Of a DNA stretch of 64,000 nucleotides, positions 1 through 10,857 are shown piece by piece. Each line of letters starts with the position of its first letter. The first letter of the stretch is position 1. The position numbers and the translations under genes were made by a program. The stretch is taken from the NCBI RefSeq assembly GCF_014839805.1, contig NC_051126.1, forward strand, positions 10,982,609 through 11,046,608, given 5' to 3'. The notes under the pieces are model-generated. The model saw only the letters and a program-made list of their open reading frames with translations, did no database searches and was not told the DNA's origin. This DNA comes from Manduca sexta (lineage: Eukaryota; Arthropoda; Insecta; Lepidoptera; Sphingidae).

Positions 1-889
1 CGTGTGTCTGAGACATCTAACCGAGTATGTACGCGTTCTTATAAAGCCGCATGTTTTTAGAGTTCCGTAGTGTGCGTCCATCACCAACTATAGGAAGGAC
101 TTACAAGAGTATCGGTAAATCTTTACGGATATTGATTTCCATATCAATATCACAATAAGTACATAAAGGGTACTTCGCGAAGAACACCATTAATTTCAAA
201 TATATCACGGAAGCATAACGCGTAGCTACGCTATAAATACTTATGCTAGCAAATAGACTATGGAATCAAAGAATCAATACCTACTTACATTGAATACAAT
301 TAGCAAGTACAAATATGTACGTAAATCTTGCAGATCTTGAGTCATAATATTATACTAAGGTACCGTTAATTTCTTATTATGACTTGACTCTCAAAAACTT
401 ACATAATAGCTTTTAAATATTTCCGTTACAAACTCGCATAACCGAAACTAAAAAGTAGGCTATAGCACTCAGGAGTAATGTAACTTTCTATTCGTGTTTC
501 TTTTTTATCGGTTTAGTAATTCCAGAGATAAGCCCCTACAAATATTCAAACAAACAAACTCACAAACGTTCCTATTTTTATTGTTATTTAGATAAGCGCT
601 GGTGCTAATAATTATCTACTTATAATCAATATTATTCTGTCCCTTTGTTTCATACGTCTATCACTTTGTGAGTTAAAGGGGGATATTTTGTATCACTGAT
701 TAGAAGTTGGTACCATCCACTATGTATGGGTTTTATTGGATCCTATTTCTCATTTATATTTGTTTAATGATTGGGTATATACTTATGTAAACAAACGCAA
801 ACAAAACATGATCGCTGCTTTGAAAGTTTACAAAAACAGTTCGTCATAAAACATTACAAAGTTATTTCCAATGACACATTTATTTTCAG
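1..889. other. AT-rich intron/intergenic sequence upstream of a last exon
   Basis: No coding exon or recognisable repeat seen. If the exon at 890-1083 is real, this is its upstream intron, which would end with the acceptor tract TATTTTCAG at 881-889. Confidence 0.4.
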
Positions 890-1083
890 CCATGTACATG
901 GACGGTCGGTTGATATTGCGCAAGGCTCGCGGTTTGCTTCACCAGTTTAGGCAGTTGGTTCGCATTCCTTGCACACTGGCGGGTATGTGCCAGCGATGCG
1001 GCCCGGGGATTTGGGATTCCACCCACCGTCCCAGCGTCGAATGCACTGGCGCCCACGACTTCTGCGAATACACTGTTCAGTAA
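890..1083 (+). CDS. Putative cysteine-rich C-terminal exon of an unidentified gene (5' part outside window)
   Basis: I do not recognise the protein. A good splice acceptor (TATTTTCAG, 881-889) is followed by an open stretch that ends in TAA at 1081-1083. The reading frame takes one base from a preceding exon (phase 1), then reads about 63 residues. Base composition changes sharply at the acceptor: the exon is far richer in G and C than the AT-rich flanks. The peptide begins with a basic, Leu/Arg-rich stretch and ends with a Cys-rich tail (Cys in the segments PCTLAGMCQRCGPG, VECTG and DFCEY), suggesting an extracellular disulfide-bonded tail. Possible AATAAA signals lie several hundred bases downstream, for example near 1538. 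The upstream exons would lie before base 1. The alternative is a chance ORF in a GC-rich patch. Confidence 0.45.
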
Positions 1084-1600
1084 ATAATTAACGAGTCGTT
1101 TTCAATGTAACAAAATCATTTAAGTTTGTAATTTTAATATCGGTACCAAATGTATTTATTGCCATATTTGCATTTACGTGTTTATTATCGTTTATGGAAT
1201 TATGATCTGACTTATTGAGGCATTTTATATTATACTCGTACATGTTGAATAACCTAATTACAGTGTGATGAAATACTAAGTCGCATCGGACTAAATAATC
1301 AACTTTGTATAAAAACGTGACCTGATTTATAAATTTAACATAGTATACAGAAACAATATAATTATTAATTGACGGGATAAATAATCAATTATTGAATGGC
1401 TGTTGGTACACAAATCGTACGTATTGTATTTGATATGGTATACTTATAAAGATTGCAATGTATTTATAAACTAATGAAAATAAGGAATCATCATATTATA
1501 AATAGGAGACGTGTATCACTACATAATGTCTTTCTGTAATAAAAGTATTAAACGATTAATTTCAAGGCCAAGGAAGTAATTATGAGTGTGTGAATATTGA
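1084..1600. other. Non-coding, possible 3' UTR
   Basis: AT-rich sequence after the putative last exon. No ORF or repeat is supported. AATAAA occurs near 1538. Confidence 0.35.
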
Positions 1601-1603
1601 CTA

Positions 1604-1864
1604 TCCCCCTTATTCATAAACGTTTTTTATCTAAGGACGGAGTAAAGCTGTGATAACAAGCCTGTTTCTCAATGCCCAACGGCACTGAGAAATAGACATA
1701 GGGCCGTTGTGATTGGTTATTATTGTTGTATTTCAATATTAGCCAATCACAACGGCCCTACGTCTACGCACTGCGAAGACTGCCATGCCGTCAGCACTGA
1801 GAAACAGACTTGTTATCACAGCCTTACTCGATCGTTAGATAAAAAACGTCTATGAATAAGGGGG
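1604..1864 (+). mobile_element. Fold-back MITE with long imperfect inverted arms
   Basis: The left end reads CCCCCTTATTCATAAACG from 1605, and the right end is its inverted counterpart ending at 1864. The arms stay complementary for roughly 110-120 bases each, including CGTTTTTTATCTAA, GCTGTGATAACAAG and GGGCCGTTGTGATTGG. They meet at a short centre near 1715-1735. There is no coding capacity. A second, half-length copy (right arm only) lies at 45465-45594, showing it is an interspersed family. A TA flanks both ends approximately, which would fit a Tc1/mariner-type MITE, but the exact duplication is ambiguous. Confidence 0.75.
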
Positions 1865-2027
1865 TATGCGTTTGAATGTATAAGATTGTACAAATGTTTA
1901 GTACAAATGACATATATATGTACTTATGTTTATGTTGGTATAGACTACAAATGGTCCCATTTTTAATATCCAAAAGCACTGCCTGATTCATTCAAGATAT
2001 TTACTTATGAAATGAAAAATACGCGAA

Positions 2028-2205
2028 ATGTAGCCAGTGTATTATTGGACATAATAAGACTTAACATCTCATATCTTAGGATGGCGAGCGCAGTGGAATG
2101 CCAAACAATATTTGTAATTCAAGGTGTTGGATGGTGTTTCTACTGTTCATGGGCGTCGTATCGCTTACCATCAGGCGGACGGCAAGCTCATCTCGTCATT
2201 CAAAG
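2028..2205 (+). repeat. Interspersed repeat, probably a non-LTR retrotransposon 3' segment
   Basis: The stretch with GATGGCGAGCGCAGTGGAAT, TGGTGTTTCTACTGTTCATG and CGTATCGCTTACCATCAGGC recurs in reverse orientation at about 43905-44240, with many scattered differences. No intact reading frame is present. The ORF that could be drawn across it is not considered real. Confidence 0.6.
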
Positions 2206-3816
2206 CAATCAAAAAAAATTATATTTCTTAATCATATTTCCAGTATGGGAATGGAAAATTGTAAGTACCTCCACAATTATCTAATTGTAGACTGTTCCTA
2301 CCGACTTTGACCTTCTTGAAGAGTGAATGAATTTGTGTTGTATGGGCATTATTGTGGGATAGAGCATATCAATGAAGAAACAAAATATGTTCTAATAATA
2401 TCATTGTTAATGAATGGATTATTTAATATCCGACGTTGAATATTTACAAAATGTTAACTTAACTTTTTGTACAGTACCTAAGTATTTCAATGTATTAAAA
2501 TCATCAGATACCTATCATGTTATAAGTAATTATGAAAGGATAAAAACGCATAAAGCCATTTACTTGTAGGAATAAGTAATGTAAAAAATAGAATATGCTA
2601 TAAGTACTATTTAGCATCCAGCACCTAGAAAATGAATATAAAAGCCGAAACTTCGTAGCTTTTTGTGATAGGTATCTTATCTATATATAAAACTAAAAAA
2701 TCCTCTGAAGCCTATGTTTGTTACGAAAGTATACCAATTGTCATAGACGTAGGCGATTTTAAAGCAATGACGTGACGCCCTGGGGCCTTATTCTCTATCC
2801 CGCACGTTATTTTGACAGTGCGTAACACAACGCATCATGTTTAGGACTATAGAAATTTGGCTTACAGAATACCATTCCACGCACATTTCTCGAAGATAAC
2901 ATGACACGGCCGCGTTACGCGTTTACACTATCATACAGAATAAGGGCCCTGAACAGGCTTTTCTTTTGCAACATGACATTAAATGCCAGACCGTTAAATT
3001 TTACTATCAATTTGCATTACGTTACAAGTAAATGGTTTAATGTAGATTTACTCTAATAAGTTTGTTGATGTTATAATTTTATTTTACCTTTAATAGAGAA
3101 ACTACATATATTTATTCTAACTTAATTATAGTTAGGAGATTATAATGTTCCAAATAATTGTTTTAGACTGTTTTGATTCATATACTTAAAGTATTCATTC
3201 TTCATGGTGTAGACTGTATTCTCAGACTATATCTATGTGTTCTCATATCATAAAAATATTTTACAAAAAATATAAACCTCGTTCAGATGTCTGTATGAAG
3301 TGGAATTAGATGAGTATTTAAAATTGCTATATCGTGTACCTATAGGTGTCTAATAGCGATTGAATGCACTTATTATTTGTATTTTGTAGTTCTTTAGGTA
3401 GACGTAAAATAGAAGTCGCTTCGTCCTTTGGATTTGACTGTTGACGGATATTAGCTCCTCTTTGCTCATCCTATTGACGTCCTACGTAATCGCCCTGCCT
3501 GCTCATCTTAATTATAATCTTTGTGTTATAAAATGTATTTATTTGAAATAATAAGCTATAGTGATGTTATTTTCGCATATTGTGACTTGTTACGCATATT
3601 CTGTGATATATACCGATCGGCTTGTAATATAATGTGTAAATGTTGATACGACGTACGAGAAAATTAGTTATCATATCTTAATAGAAATAAATGTACAAGC
3701 ATCAATGGAATGTTGTTTATTTTCAGATTTCTTTGCTTTATTTTTACCTTCTGTCATAATTCTTAAGGAAAAAGAAATTACTAGGTACCTACTTTTACTT
3801 AGTGCGCCAGTCAATT
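2206..3816. other. Intergenic, no feature recognised
   Basis: AT-rich sequence with stops in all frames. A moderately GC-richer patch at about 2760-2960 contains no ORF I would defend. Confidence 0.4.
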
Positions 3817-3897
3817 TTATATGTCGGATAAATAGTCCATTGAAAAGTTACATTTGGGGTTGTGTTTTTTAGAGGACGCAGTTTTATTTTTTTGAAG

Positions 3898-4426
3898 TGT
3901 AGGGGGGGTCAGTGTAAAGCTAAAACCAAGTTTGTGGGGTCGCCACCCTTGTCCCACGGCCGCCATCTTGAAAATATCGTCAGTTTCAGAAGCTCCAGAG
4001 TCAGACTTTGATTTTGTGAACAATTGCTTCATCTGTGCCAAAGCGATTCAGGATCCAAGTAATTCGGGTACAAGCCGACAACCGCGGGTTTGTGTTGTAC
4101 GTAATGAGAGTACAAAAAAAAGTATTATGAACCTTATAAACACACGTTCTGATGACGATGCAATGGACATTGCTTAACATTGAATTTCTTCACATTTTCG
4201 CTTATAACTTTTTTATTTATTAGTTCTACGACAAAAAGTTACTGGACCAAAGTTGTAGAGAATTTAATTTGCAACAAAAAATGATTATAATTTTTTTTTG
4301 TCAGATAAATAGTTTAAGAGATACATCGTAAAAAACATTTCAACCCCTATTTTCAAGATGGCGGACGTGGGACAAGGGTGGCGACCACACAAACTTGGTT
4401 TTAGCTTTACACTGACCCCCCCTACA
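3898..4426 (+). mobile_element. Inverted-repeat element with C-run ends and an internal CxxC coding fragment
   Basis: The left arm (3898-3974) and right arm (4350-4426) are near-perfect reverse complements over about 77 bases. Both contain the G7/C7 run, TAAAGCTAAAACCAAGTTTG, the GGTCGCCACCCTTGTCC region and the GCCATCTTGAAAAT region. The loop is about 375 bases. An 81-residue reading frame starts inside the left arm (3932-4177). It contains CFICAKAI (a CxxC pair) and a serine- and lysine-rich stretch ending in DDDAMDIA, resembling a piece of a zinc-finger-type protein; the parent protein is not identified. A similar 14-base word (GTCRGATAAATAGT) occurs just left of the element (about 3822) and in its loop (about 4300). 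Confidence 0.6.
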
Positions 4427-5157
4427 TTTCCCCCCTACATTTGAGAAATAACATAAAACACATTTTTTTTGCACTCGGTGGCCTGTCACTATCTAAAGTC
4501 CATTGCTCAAATATAATAAAATAAATAGATCACCTACAAAAGGGTAGCATAGCCATTGAAATAAAAAACAATACCTACGTCAATGAATATCAAGACTCCT
4601 TTTGTGGCGCATCAGCAATCTAACTTCAAACTAGCCATAATTTAGCAGCGCTACTATAGATATCTATCTATACTTATTGAATATACTTACGTCTTATTGG
4701 TGGTAAAAATATTATGCAACGTATCAATAGGTCAAAGGTGAGTCAACCGTACATTATTGTGATAAAAAAATCCGTAATTTATAGTGATGTTGTAGGTGTC
4801 GATAATAACTTAATCGATTTGCCAATATTATATACTTGGTATGTGGAAGTGGCTGAAAAGTTTTGGGTATTAATTATTAGATATAAGTAGGTAAGTTAAA
4901 GCAGAAACTGTTAAATTAATTTCGATGAAATTTTACGCACAACACTGTTTATCTTGTAATTGTGGGACTTTTTTAATGCTCTCCTTGGCTGGAGACCCGA
5001 GCAAAAACTAGTAATTTATAAAATGCATTTGAGTAGCTATGTAGGTATAAAAGTAGTAGGTAGGTAATTTACACACTGACATAGATAAGTAGGTATATAG
5101 GTGATCTTTGAAGTTCAAACATTGGGTATGTATTATGTAATGTAGAATTATTATGTA
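4427..5157. other. Intergenic; Helitron-end remnant near 5000
   Basis: Mostly featureless AT-rich sequence. GAGACCCGAGCAAAAACTAG at about 4994-5013 resembles the degraded 3' end of the Lepidoptera Helitron family seen elsewhere in the window. Confidence 0.35.
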
Positions 5158-5320
5158 TTGAAATAAAAATATTTTACGAATTTTATCGCGATTTTTTATA
5201 TTATACTTAGTTAAATCCTTTCTAGTTCCCTCTTTCTTTATAATCTTTTTTCTTGATTGAGAAAATTATAACATAAAAAACCGCGATAAAATCCGTAAAA
5301 TAGTATTTTTTCAATGTCTA
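5158..5320. mobile_element. Inverted-repeat remnant of the Penelope-like family
   Basis: Arms at about 5158-5206 and 5268-5320 are inverted copies of each other, with the cores TTATCGCGATTTTTTATATT and AAAAACCGCGATAAAATCCG. The same terminal word (CGCGATAAAATCCG and variants) ends the elements at 40618-41057 and 44945-45235, so this looks like the same family reduced to its two ends. Confidence 0.5.
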
Positions 5321-5912
5321 ACATTGGCGTAAATATAAAAAATCACTAAATATTATATACATACCTACAGGATATCTGTCTACGAAATTTTAGGACACCA
5401 TGGACTGTTCGTAGTTTCCGCCAAAATTTAACGGAAATATGAATTCAGAATCAGTTCAGAAATCAGCTGTCGTTAGTAATTTTAATTGTTTATATAATTT
5501 TTTCTTTTAACAATATTTTTAACAATTTATGTAAGTAGGTATATAATTTTACCAATTTTTAAACCTACTGAAAGTCGATTACGTCAAATAAATGTGAACT
5601 ACTATGAAACAGGAAACTCTCGGTTAAAAAATTAAATAATATAAAAAAGGTACCTAAGTTCTATAAAGTTTATTTGTCTCCGTTTTATGCGACGGCCAGC
5701 GAGGGTGGGAGGCCCAATTTCCCGCCAATAATCTCGATAGCAAATTTTTTTATTTATTTCCGTATCTATATACAACTTATCAACCTACAAAGAAATTCTG
5801 ATATTATCTGGGCCGTATTTCTATTTTTATTGCAAGCATGCATGTGTGTTTAAATTACGTATTTATCGCGTTATCGTATTTTGTCATTGGTCTACGTCCA
5901 ACTGTGCAAGAA
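5321..5912. other. Upstream region of the oxidoreductase gene
   Basis: No repeat recognised. The reading frame of the gene is open back to an ATG at 5838. The 25 extra residues are hydrophobic and do not match the usual N-terminus, so they are more likely 5' UTR or intron sequence. TGTGCAAG just before 5911 could be a splice acceptor. Confidence 0.35.
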
Positions 5913-6957
5913 ATGGCTTCTTTGAATCAAATATTACCGAAAACTATGAAAGGTGTTGGTTTGTATAAATACTTACCAATATCTAATTTCGACAGTCTTA
6001 TGGATATACAGCTTGAGATACCAAAGATACGAGAAAAAGATGTTTTAGTTGAAGTAAAGGCTACATCGGTTAATCCAATTGATACTAAACAACGGGCCCC
6101 CTAAGCCAAATGTAGAAGCAACGCCGAGGATTCTAGGCTGGGACGGATCAGGAGTTGTTGTCGCTAAAGGTGAAAATGCAAAGATTTTCAGTGTGGGTGA
6201 TGAAGTGTTTTTCACCGGCGATTTAAGAAGAAATGGATCTAATGCACAGTATGTCGCTTTAAATGAAGTCTTAGTGGGCTTAAAACCGAAATCTTTAACA
6301 TTCGAGAAAGCAGCTGCTATGCCATTAACTTCAGTGACGGCCTATGAAACAATATATGACCGGCTTTTGCTGTCTGAGAAAGATAAAGGTAAAACTCTTT
6401 TAATTATTAACAGTGCCGGTGGTGTTGGATCTGTGGCAACTCAAATTGCAAAGAATTTAGGGCTGACTGTAATTGGAACTGCATCACGGCCTAAATCTCA
6501 AGCTTTTACTCTGCAACATGGAGCTAGCATTGTCCTCAACCACACAGAGGATTTGGAACCACAGCTAGATAAACTTGGTTATGCAAATGGTGTTGATTTC
6601 ATCCTAGTAAACTATGATCCATTTCCTTATTGGGATACATTAATGAAAATAATTAAACCCCAAGGCAAGATCTCAATCATTGTTGACAGTAGCGGACCTG
6701 TTGATTTAAGGCCTTTGAAGGACAAAAGTGTTACTTTAGTGTCAGAGTCCATGTTAACTAGAATCAAATATGATACGGAAGATTTTTTCCGCCATCATGA
6801 GATATTGCAGGAGGTATCAAAAATGCTAGACAATGGTACACTAAAATGTACACTTACAAAAACATTGTCACCGATTAATGCTGCCAATTTGAGGGAAGCC
6901 CATAGGCTTATAGAGGAGCAGAAAATGATTGGAAAGCTTGTGTTAAGTGGATTTTGA
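5913..6957 (+). CDS. Bacterial-type zinc-ADH-like (MDR superfamily) NAD(P)H oxidoreductase, intronless, with one frameshift
   Basis: This encodes a medium-chain dehydrogenase/reductase of the 'zinc-type alcohol dehydrogenase-like' family (TIGR02817-type), common in bacteria; members are predicted soluble NAD(P)H-dependent quinone or aldehyde reductases. In order the protein shows an N-terminal MKGVGLYKYLPI segment, a GroES-like fold with TSVNPIDTK, the GWDGSGVV strand, GDEVFFTGDL, PLTSVTAYE, the dinucleotide loop SAGGVGSVATQIA, and a C-terminus INAANLREAHRLIEE...GKLVLSGF. The classical catalytic Zn Cys/His set is not evident, as expected for the quinone-oxidoreductase side of the superfamily. 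ATG 5913 is preferred; ATG 5946 (MKGVGL) is the alternative and matches the usual family start. Total length is about 346 residues against a usual 335-340. The frame breaks in GGGCCCCC (6094-6101): the upstream frame hits TAA at 6102, and the downstream frame continues from about 6097 to TGA at 6955. There is no intron. It ends 180 bp from the convergent NUDCD3 gene. Confidence 0.85.
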
Positions 6958-7088
6958 CTTTATTTTAAAAATGTTTTTTTTTTTACACAGAACTGTTATA
7001 TATTCTAAAGTTTATGCATATTTTTTATATTTGTAAAATGAGTTTATTCATAATATACTAGAATATTTTATAAGAAAAATATGTTGCA

Positions 7089-7094
7089 TTTATT
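7089..7094 (-). terminator. Poly(A) signal of NUDCD3
   Basis: AATAAA on the minus strand about 45 bases after the NUDCD3 stop codon at 7138-7140. Confidence 0.55.
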
Positions 7095-7137
7095 TTTACA
7101 AAAGAAAAATATCTTTCCGTTATATCTCTATTATATT

Positions 7138-9137
7138 TCAATCCTTTTTTCCCAATGTTTGTGATGACAGTTGCAACAATGAAGGATCATACTCTTGTCC
7201 TTTAAATGGAGAGCCTGGAGCATTCCATGCCTTCTTCAAAATTTCCATGTTACGTATGTCATCACTTGTAGGTAGACCCTTACTTTTTTGTTCTTGATTC
7301 CATTGCAATTCCTTGATCTAAAAATATTTGAAAAATTTTCAATAATGTATTGTAATTAACTTGTAACTATTTTGGGTAAATAGGAGAAAATGGTATTCTT
7401 TCAAAAGTATATTCAATAGACATTTGTTTCTTCCTTAGTCTAGTGACAGAGTTTGTGAGCTGGATCTATAGGTCTAGGGTTCAAATCCCAAGTTGGGCAA
7501 AATTTTCAAATTATAGCTTCTTGGAATTGGTGTGAAATGGTGTACAATTCCAATTGTTGTGCCAATTTCAATTGTTGTAAACATGATAAGATGCATTATG
7601 TGCATGTTCATTTATTTGCATATTATATACAAATGTATTTAGACTTAAAGCTAAAGGTATTCCCTCCCAGACAACCTTATGGTGGAGTACCACTATAAGG
7701 TTGACTAGCCATAAATAAAGTAACTGACATTTAATTTAAATATAAGGCATATAAGTAAGCTAATTAATAACATTGAAATACATAAAATACAAATTATAAT
7801 TACATAATGCATGTTATATAATGCTGTCAAAATAATATGTGGCATAGGGAATCAGGGTCCTAACTTGGACTTGTTTCTCAAATGAAACAGACTTATATCA
7901 ATCACATATAGATAAAAAGACTGCCACTAGTAAATCTTTATGCACCGTTTAAGAGTTGCAGTGGTGAACTCATATAGGTATGTTTCTAATAATTATTTAC
8001 CTTTGCAATATGATCTTCAGGTAACTCATCCAAACGTCGAGAACAATCTATTTTTGAAAGATCAATTGGTACCTCAGTATTTAATAATTTATCCCACCAT
8101 CGTTCCTGTACTTTCTCTGTAAATTGACATTGTGGAAAAATAGTAGATGAAAAAATTATATAGGGAATAATTGAAATAGAAAGTATGTTATTAGTATGAT
8201 AGCTACCTAAATGAATCAAAACTTTGCCTTCGCTAATACTCCAGAAGCTATCAATAGTTTTGATTTTGAATGGCAATGAATCCTTTATTATAACATCTCC
8301 GTTTTTACAAGCAACACAAATATCACCTGGGTTGATAGACACCTTTATATCTTTAGAGCTTTTCACACTTGGAGGCAGTTTTATTGTAACATCTGTAAGT
8401 ATAAAAATGTATGATGTTATATTAGTATAATCTATTGTAATTAAAAAATAATAAATAAATATTTATACAACACAATATTTAAAAATATAAATGAGAAGGT
8501 GAATATTGAAAAAAAAAGAAGGTAATTAAATTTATATAAGTACCAAGTTCTGTGATAGACTGCGACCAACAATAATTATCTCTTTGAGCACCATTATAGG
8601 TTTCACTATTCTTTTGTGTTGGTATCACTGGAGGTTTATAGTCCTCAGGAATGGATATAGAAGCTGTTGCTTCTTTTTCTTCCTTTGGATTTTCTGTGAC
8701 AACTTGTGTTTCATTTTCTTCATTATAATCATCCTCATTATCTGCAATAACTTCCACTTCTTGGGCAACAGTTGAGCACATTATTTCGTCATTTATGTCT
8801 GAGGGTTTGCGAGCGCCATTTGGCGCCTTTCGGTTCTTTGGGTCACATGTTTTGAGAACTTTTATGACTAATTCCTCCGCAACTCCCGGCGGAAAGCCCA
8901 TGTTTTCGTAGGGTCCCTCGGTGACATAGTAGAAGTCGGTCCTATGAAAATTAAGTGTCATGAGATTTAATAATAATTTAAGTATACAAGTATTACAATG
9001 TGTATGAAAATCATGCATACATACCGTCTTGCTAAAAAGCTGAATATAGCCGAAAGGAAGCCCAGAATAGATTTTTCATTCACCAATATATTTGTCAATA
9101 CATCATCATATTTTGTAAAATCGTTTGTATGAGACAT
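7138..9137 (-). CDS. NUDCD3: NudC domain-containing protein 3 (NudCL), complete, five exons
   Basis: This is an HSP90-associated co-chaperone of the NudC family; in vertebrates NUDCD3 stabilises the dynein intermediate chain and LIS1-linked clients in the cytoplasm. Minus-strand exons are 9137-9025, 8941-8544, 8392-8207, 8116-8001 and 7317-7138. All have GT-AG junctions and phases that join exactly, giving 330 residues (the human protein is about 361). Residues 1-60 match the NudC N-terminal domain (FLxxLFxFLxRxTDFY pattern, then MGFPPGVAEELV). An acidic linker follows. The CS domain starts at NYCWSQSITEL (about residue 159) and runs to about 245, containing FWSISEGKVLIHL and KVQERWWDKLL. The tail has ILKKAWNAPGSPFKGQEYDP, matching the conserved KKGWDAEGSPFRGQ motif. 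The start ATG at 9137 opens with MSHTNDF. Intron 4 (7318-8000) holds a degraded tRNA-like SINE fragment. No lesions seen. Confidence 0.93.
7434..7510 (+). repeat. Degraded tRNA-like SINE head in NUDCD3 intron 4
   Basis: GGGTTCAAATCCCAAGTTGG resembles a pol III B box with SINE context, preceded by TAGTCTAGTGACAGAG as a weak A box. Too diverged to assign to a family. Confidence 0.4.
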
Positions 9138-10560
9138 TTTTCACTAGGTCGTATAATTATTCCTTTATTTACTTGATTTTCAAAATGTATACATATAAAC
9201 CTCGGTCTCCACCATATTATGAACATTCAAAATGGTGACAAATGACAGCATTTTTAAAAAAGAAATATTACGCTCTAGAGAACAGTCAATTGAGCCCAAT
9301 GACAGCGCTCGGCAGTGTTACCAGATGTCAGTTTTGCAATATCCTATAATAAAAAAAAACAAAATAGGGTTAAGAAAATCCACCGTAAAATTAACTGAGC
9401 GCGTGATCGAAGAGAAACTCCCGATTTTACAACTAAACCGACAATTTTTTACTAGTAGATCCGTTCTGAATCGGTTCATTAATTATACACAAAGAAAAAA
9501 ACGATAAAGATGTGTACGCAACACACACAATACACGTACTTTTATATTTCGCTACATTGACTAGTCGCATGAAAGACATGACGTATTTCAACCGATGACA
9601 AAAAGAAGGCTATAATTTAGTTATTATTTATTTATGAGTATATTGCAACTGTTCCAACAGGATAGCTTGCTGCATTTGATTTTGTACATTATCGTAGGTA
9701 AATAAAATATTAAAAAAAATCTTCTGTGAAATCATCATCTTTATTTTTTAATCAATTGATTAAAAAATAAAGAATCATATATGAAATATTGTTATGAGCA
9801 AATGTGGGGTTGAGCATGGGTTATCGTGTTATCTTTATCTCACGCACGAAGCGTCATGATCAATGATACTCAATAACGTCACAGTTTGCTATTTCTGTTA
9901 TTTGACAGCTACCTCTTATGCCAAATTTCAAAGCTTTATAACTTAATTAGTGTTGCGTGGATTTTCCAAAATTCTTTTTCAGTTAGATTTTGGATGACTA
10001 ACATTTTTAATTAATGCATTTTTAAAAGTTTGTACTACCTTATTGGGATAATAATAAATCTTCAGGTTTTCAGATGCGTGCCATTAACATGCGTGTAATT
10101 TATTGTTTTTAAATATAATTCCAATTGTATATTACAATTGTACATCACATATTCTTTTTTTTCTGATATAAATTATTCTGATTGATCTGTTTGGATCAAT
10201 TTTTCTTTATATAAGATCAATTATAAGCACCACCTACCGTATAACTAGACGTTTATTTATAATTTAGAATAAAAAAAAAAAACACTCCAAAGTGTAATAT
10301 TATAAATTATTTATTCTTTGTGTTTAAAAAAATAAACATATAACTTTAATCCACCTATAAAAATGCTTTGTAGTACGATGTATCGCTTCACGGCGTGACG
10401 TTTTAAAAAAAAAATTTTGCATTATGAATATTAATTTATAATCTGAATATTAAAGAAATTTAAAAAATCCCGCATTTTTTAAAAACTTTTGTAAACGAAT
10501 ACCAATATAACTGCTATATTGTTAGATTAATTTTACTACTGGTATCCCAAGACCTGTTTT
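9138..10560. other. Intergenic between NUDCD3 and the claudin-like gene
   Basis: Probable shared regulatory region upstream of two divergent genes. A 91-codon ORF at 9232-9507 (+) is not supported by any recognisable domain. The rest is AT-rich without a repeat I can name. Confidence 0.4.
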
Positions 10561-10857
10561 TAATTTACATTCCCGCCACTTGGTGCGGCCACTTCGCTTT
10601 CGAAAGTTTCACATCCGCAAGAGAGCGGCAAGGCAAGGCGAAGTGAAGTAGGCAAAGAAGTCTCGCGCGCGAACTTGGTACGCTGCAGGCGATGACCGCA
10701 TTCGTATGAGTTTTTATTATATTGTGAGTGTGCTGTCGTGTTCTCCGTTCCGTTAAATGTTTACGAAAATGCTGTATAGGTGAACTATCCTGAAAAGTGT
10801 TGTGATTGTGTTAATAATCTTTATATTCTATCTTTTACTGTCTCGAAGGTTGTAAAA
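10561..10857 (+). promoter_or_regulatory. Probable promoter and 5' leader of the claudin-like gene, with two short uORFs
   Basis: A GC- and CpG-richer stretch (about 10570-10700) precedes the start codon in otherwise AT-rich DNA. Two short upstream ORFs lie in the leader: ATG 10692 to TGA 10707-10709 (5 codons) and ATG 10757 to TGA 10781-10783 (8 codons). Such uORFs usually lower translation of the main frame. The transcription start is not determined. Confidence 0.4.

Noticed and set aside
5838..5912. Upstream ATG as the start of the oxidoreductase
   Set aside because: The 25 extra residues do not fit the family N-terminus, which begins close to MKGVGLYKYLPI.
9232..9507. 91-codon ORF divergent from NUDCD3
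   Set aside because: No motif, no splice context, AT-driven composition; probably upstream regulatory DNA.
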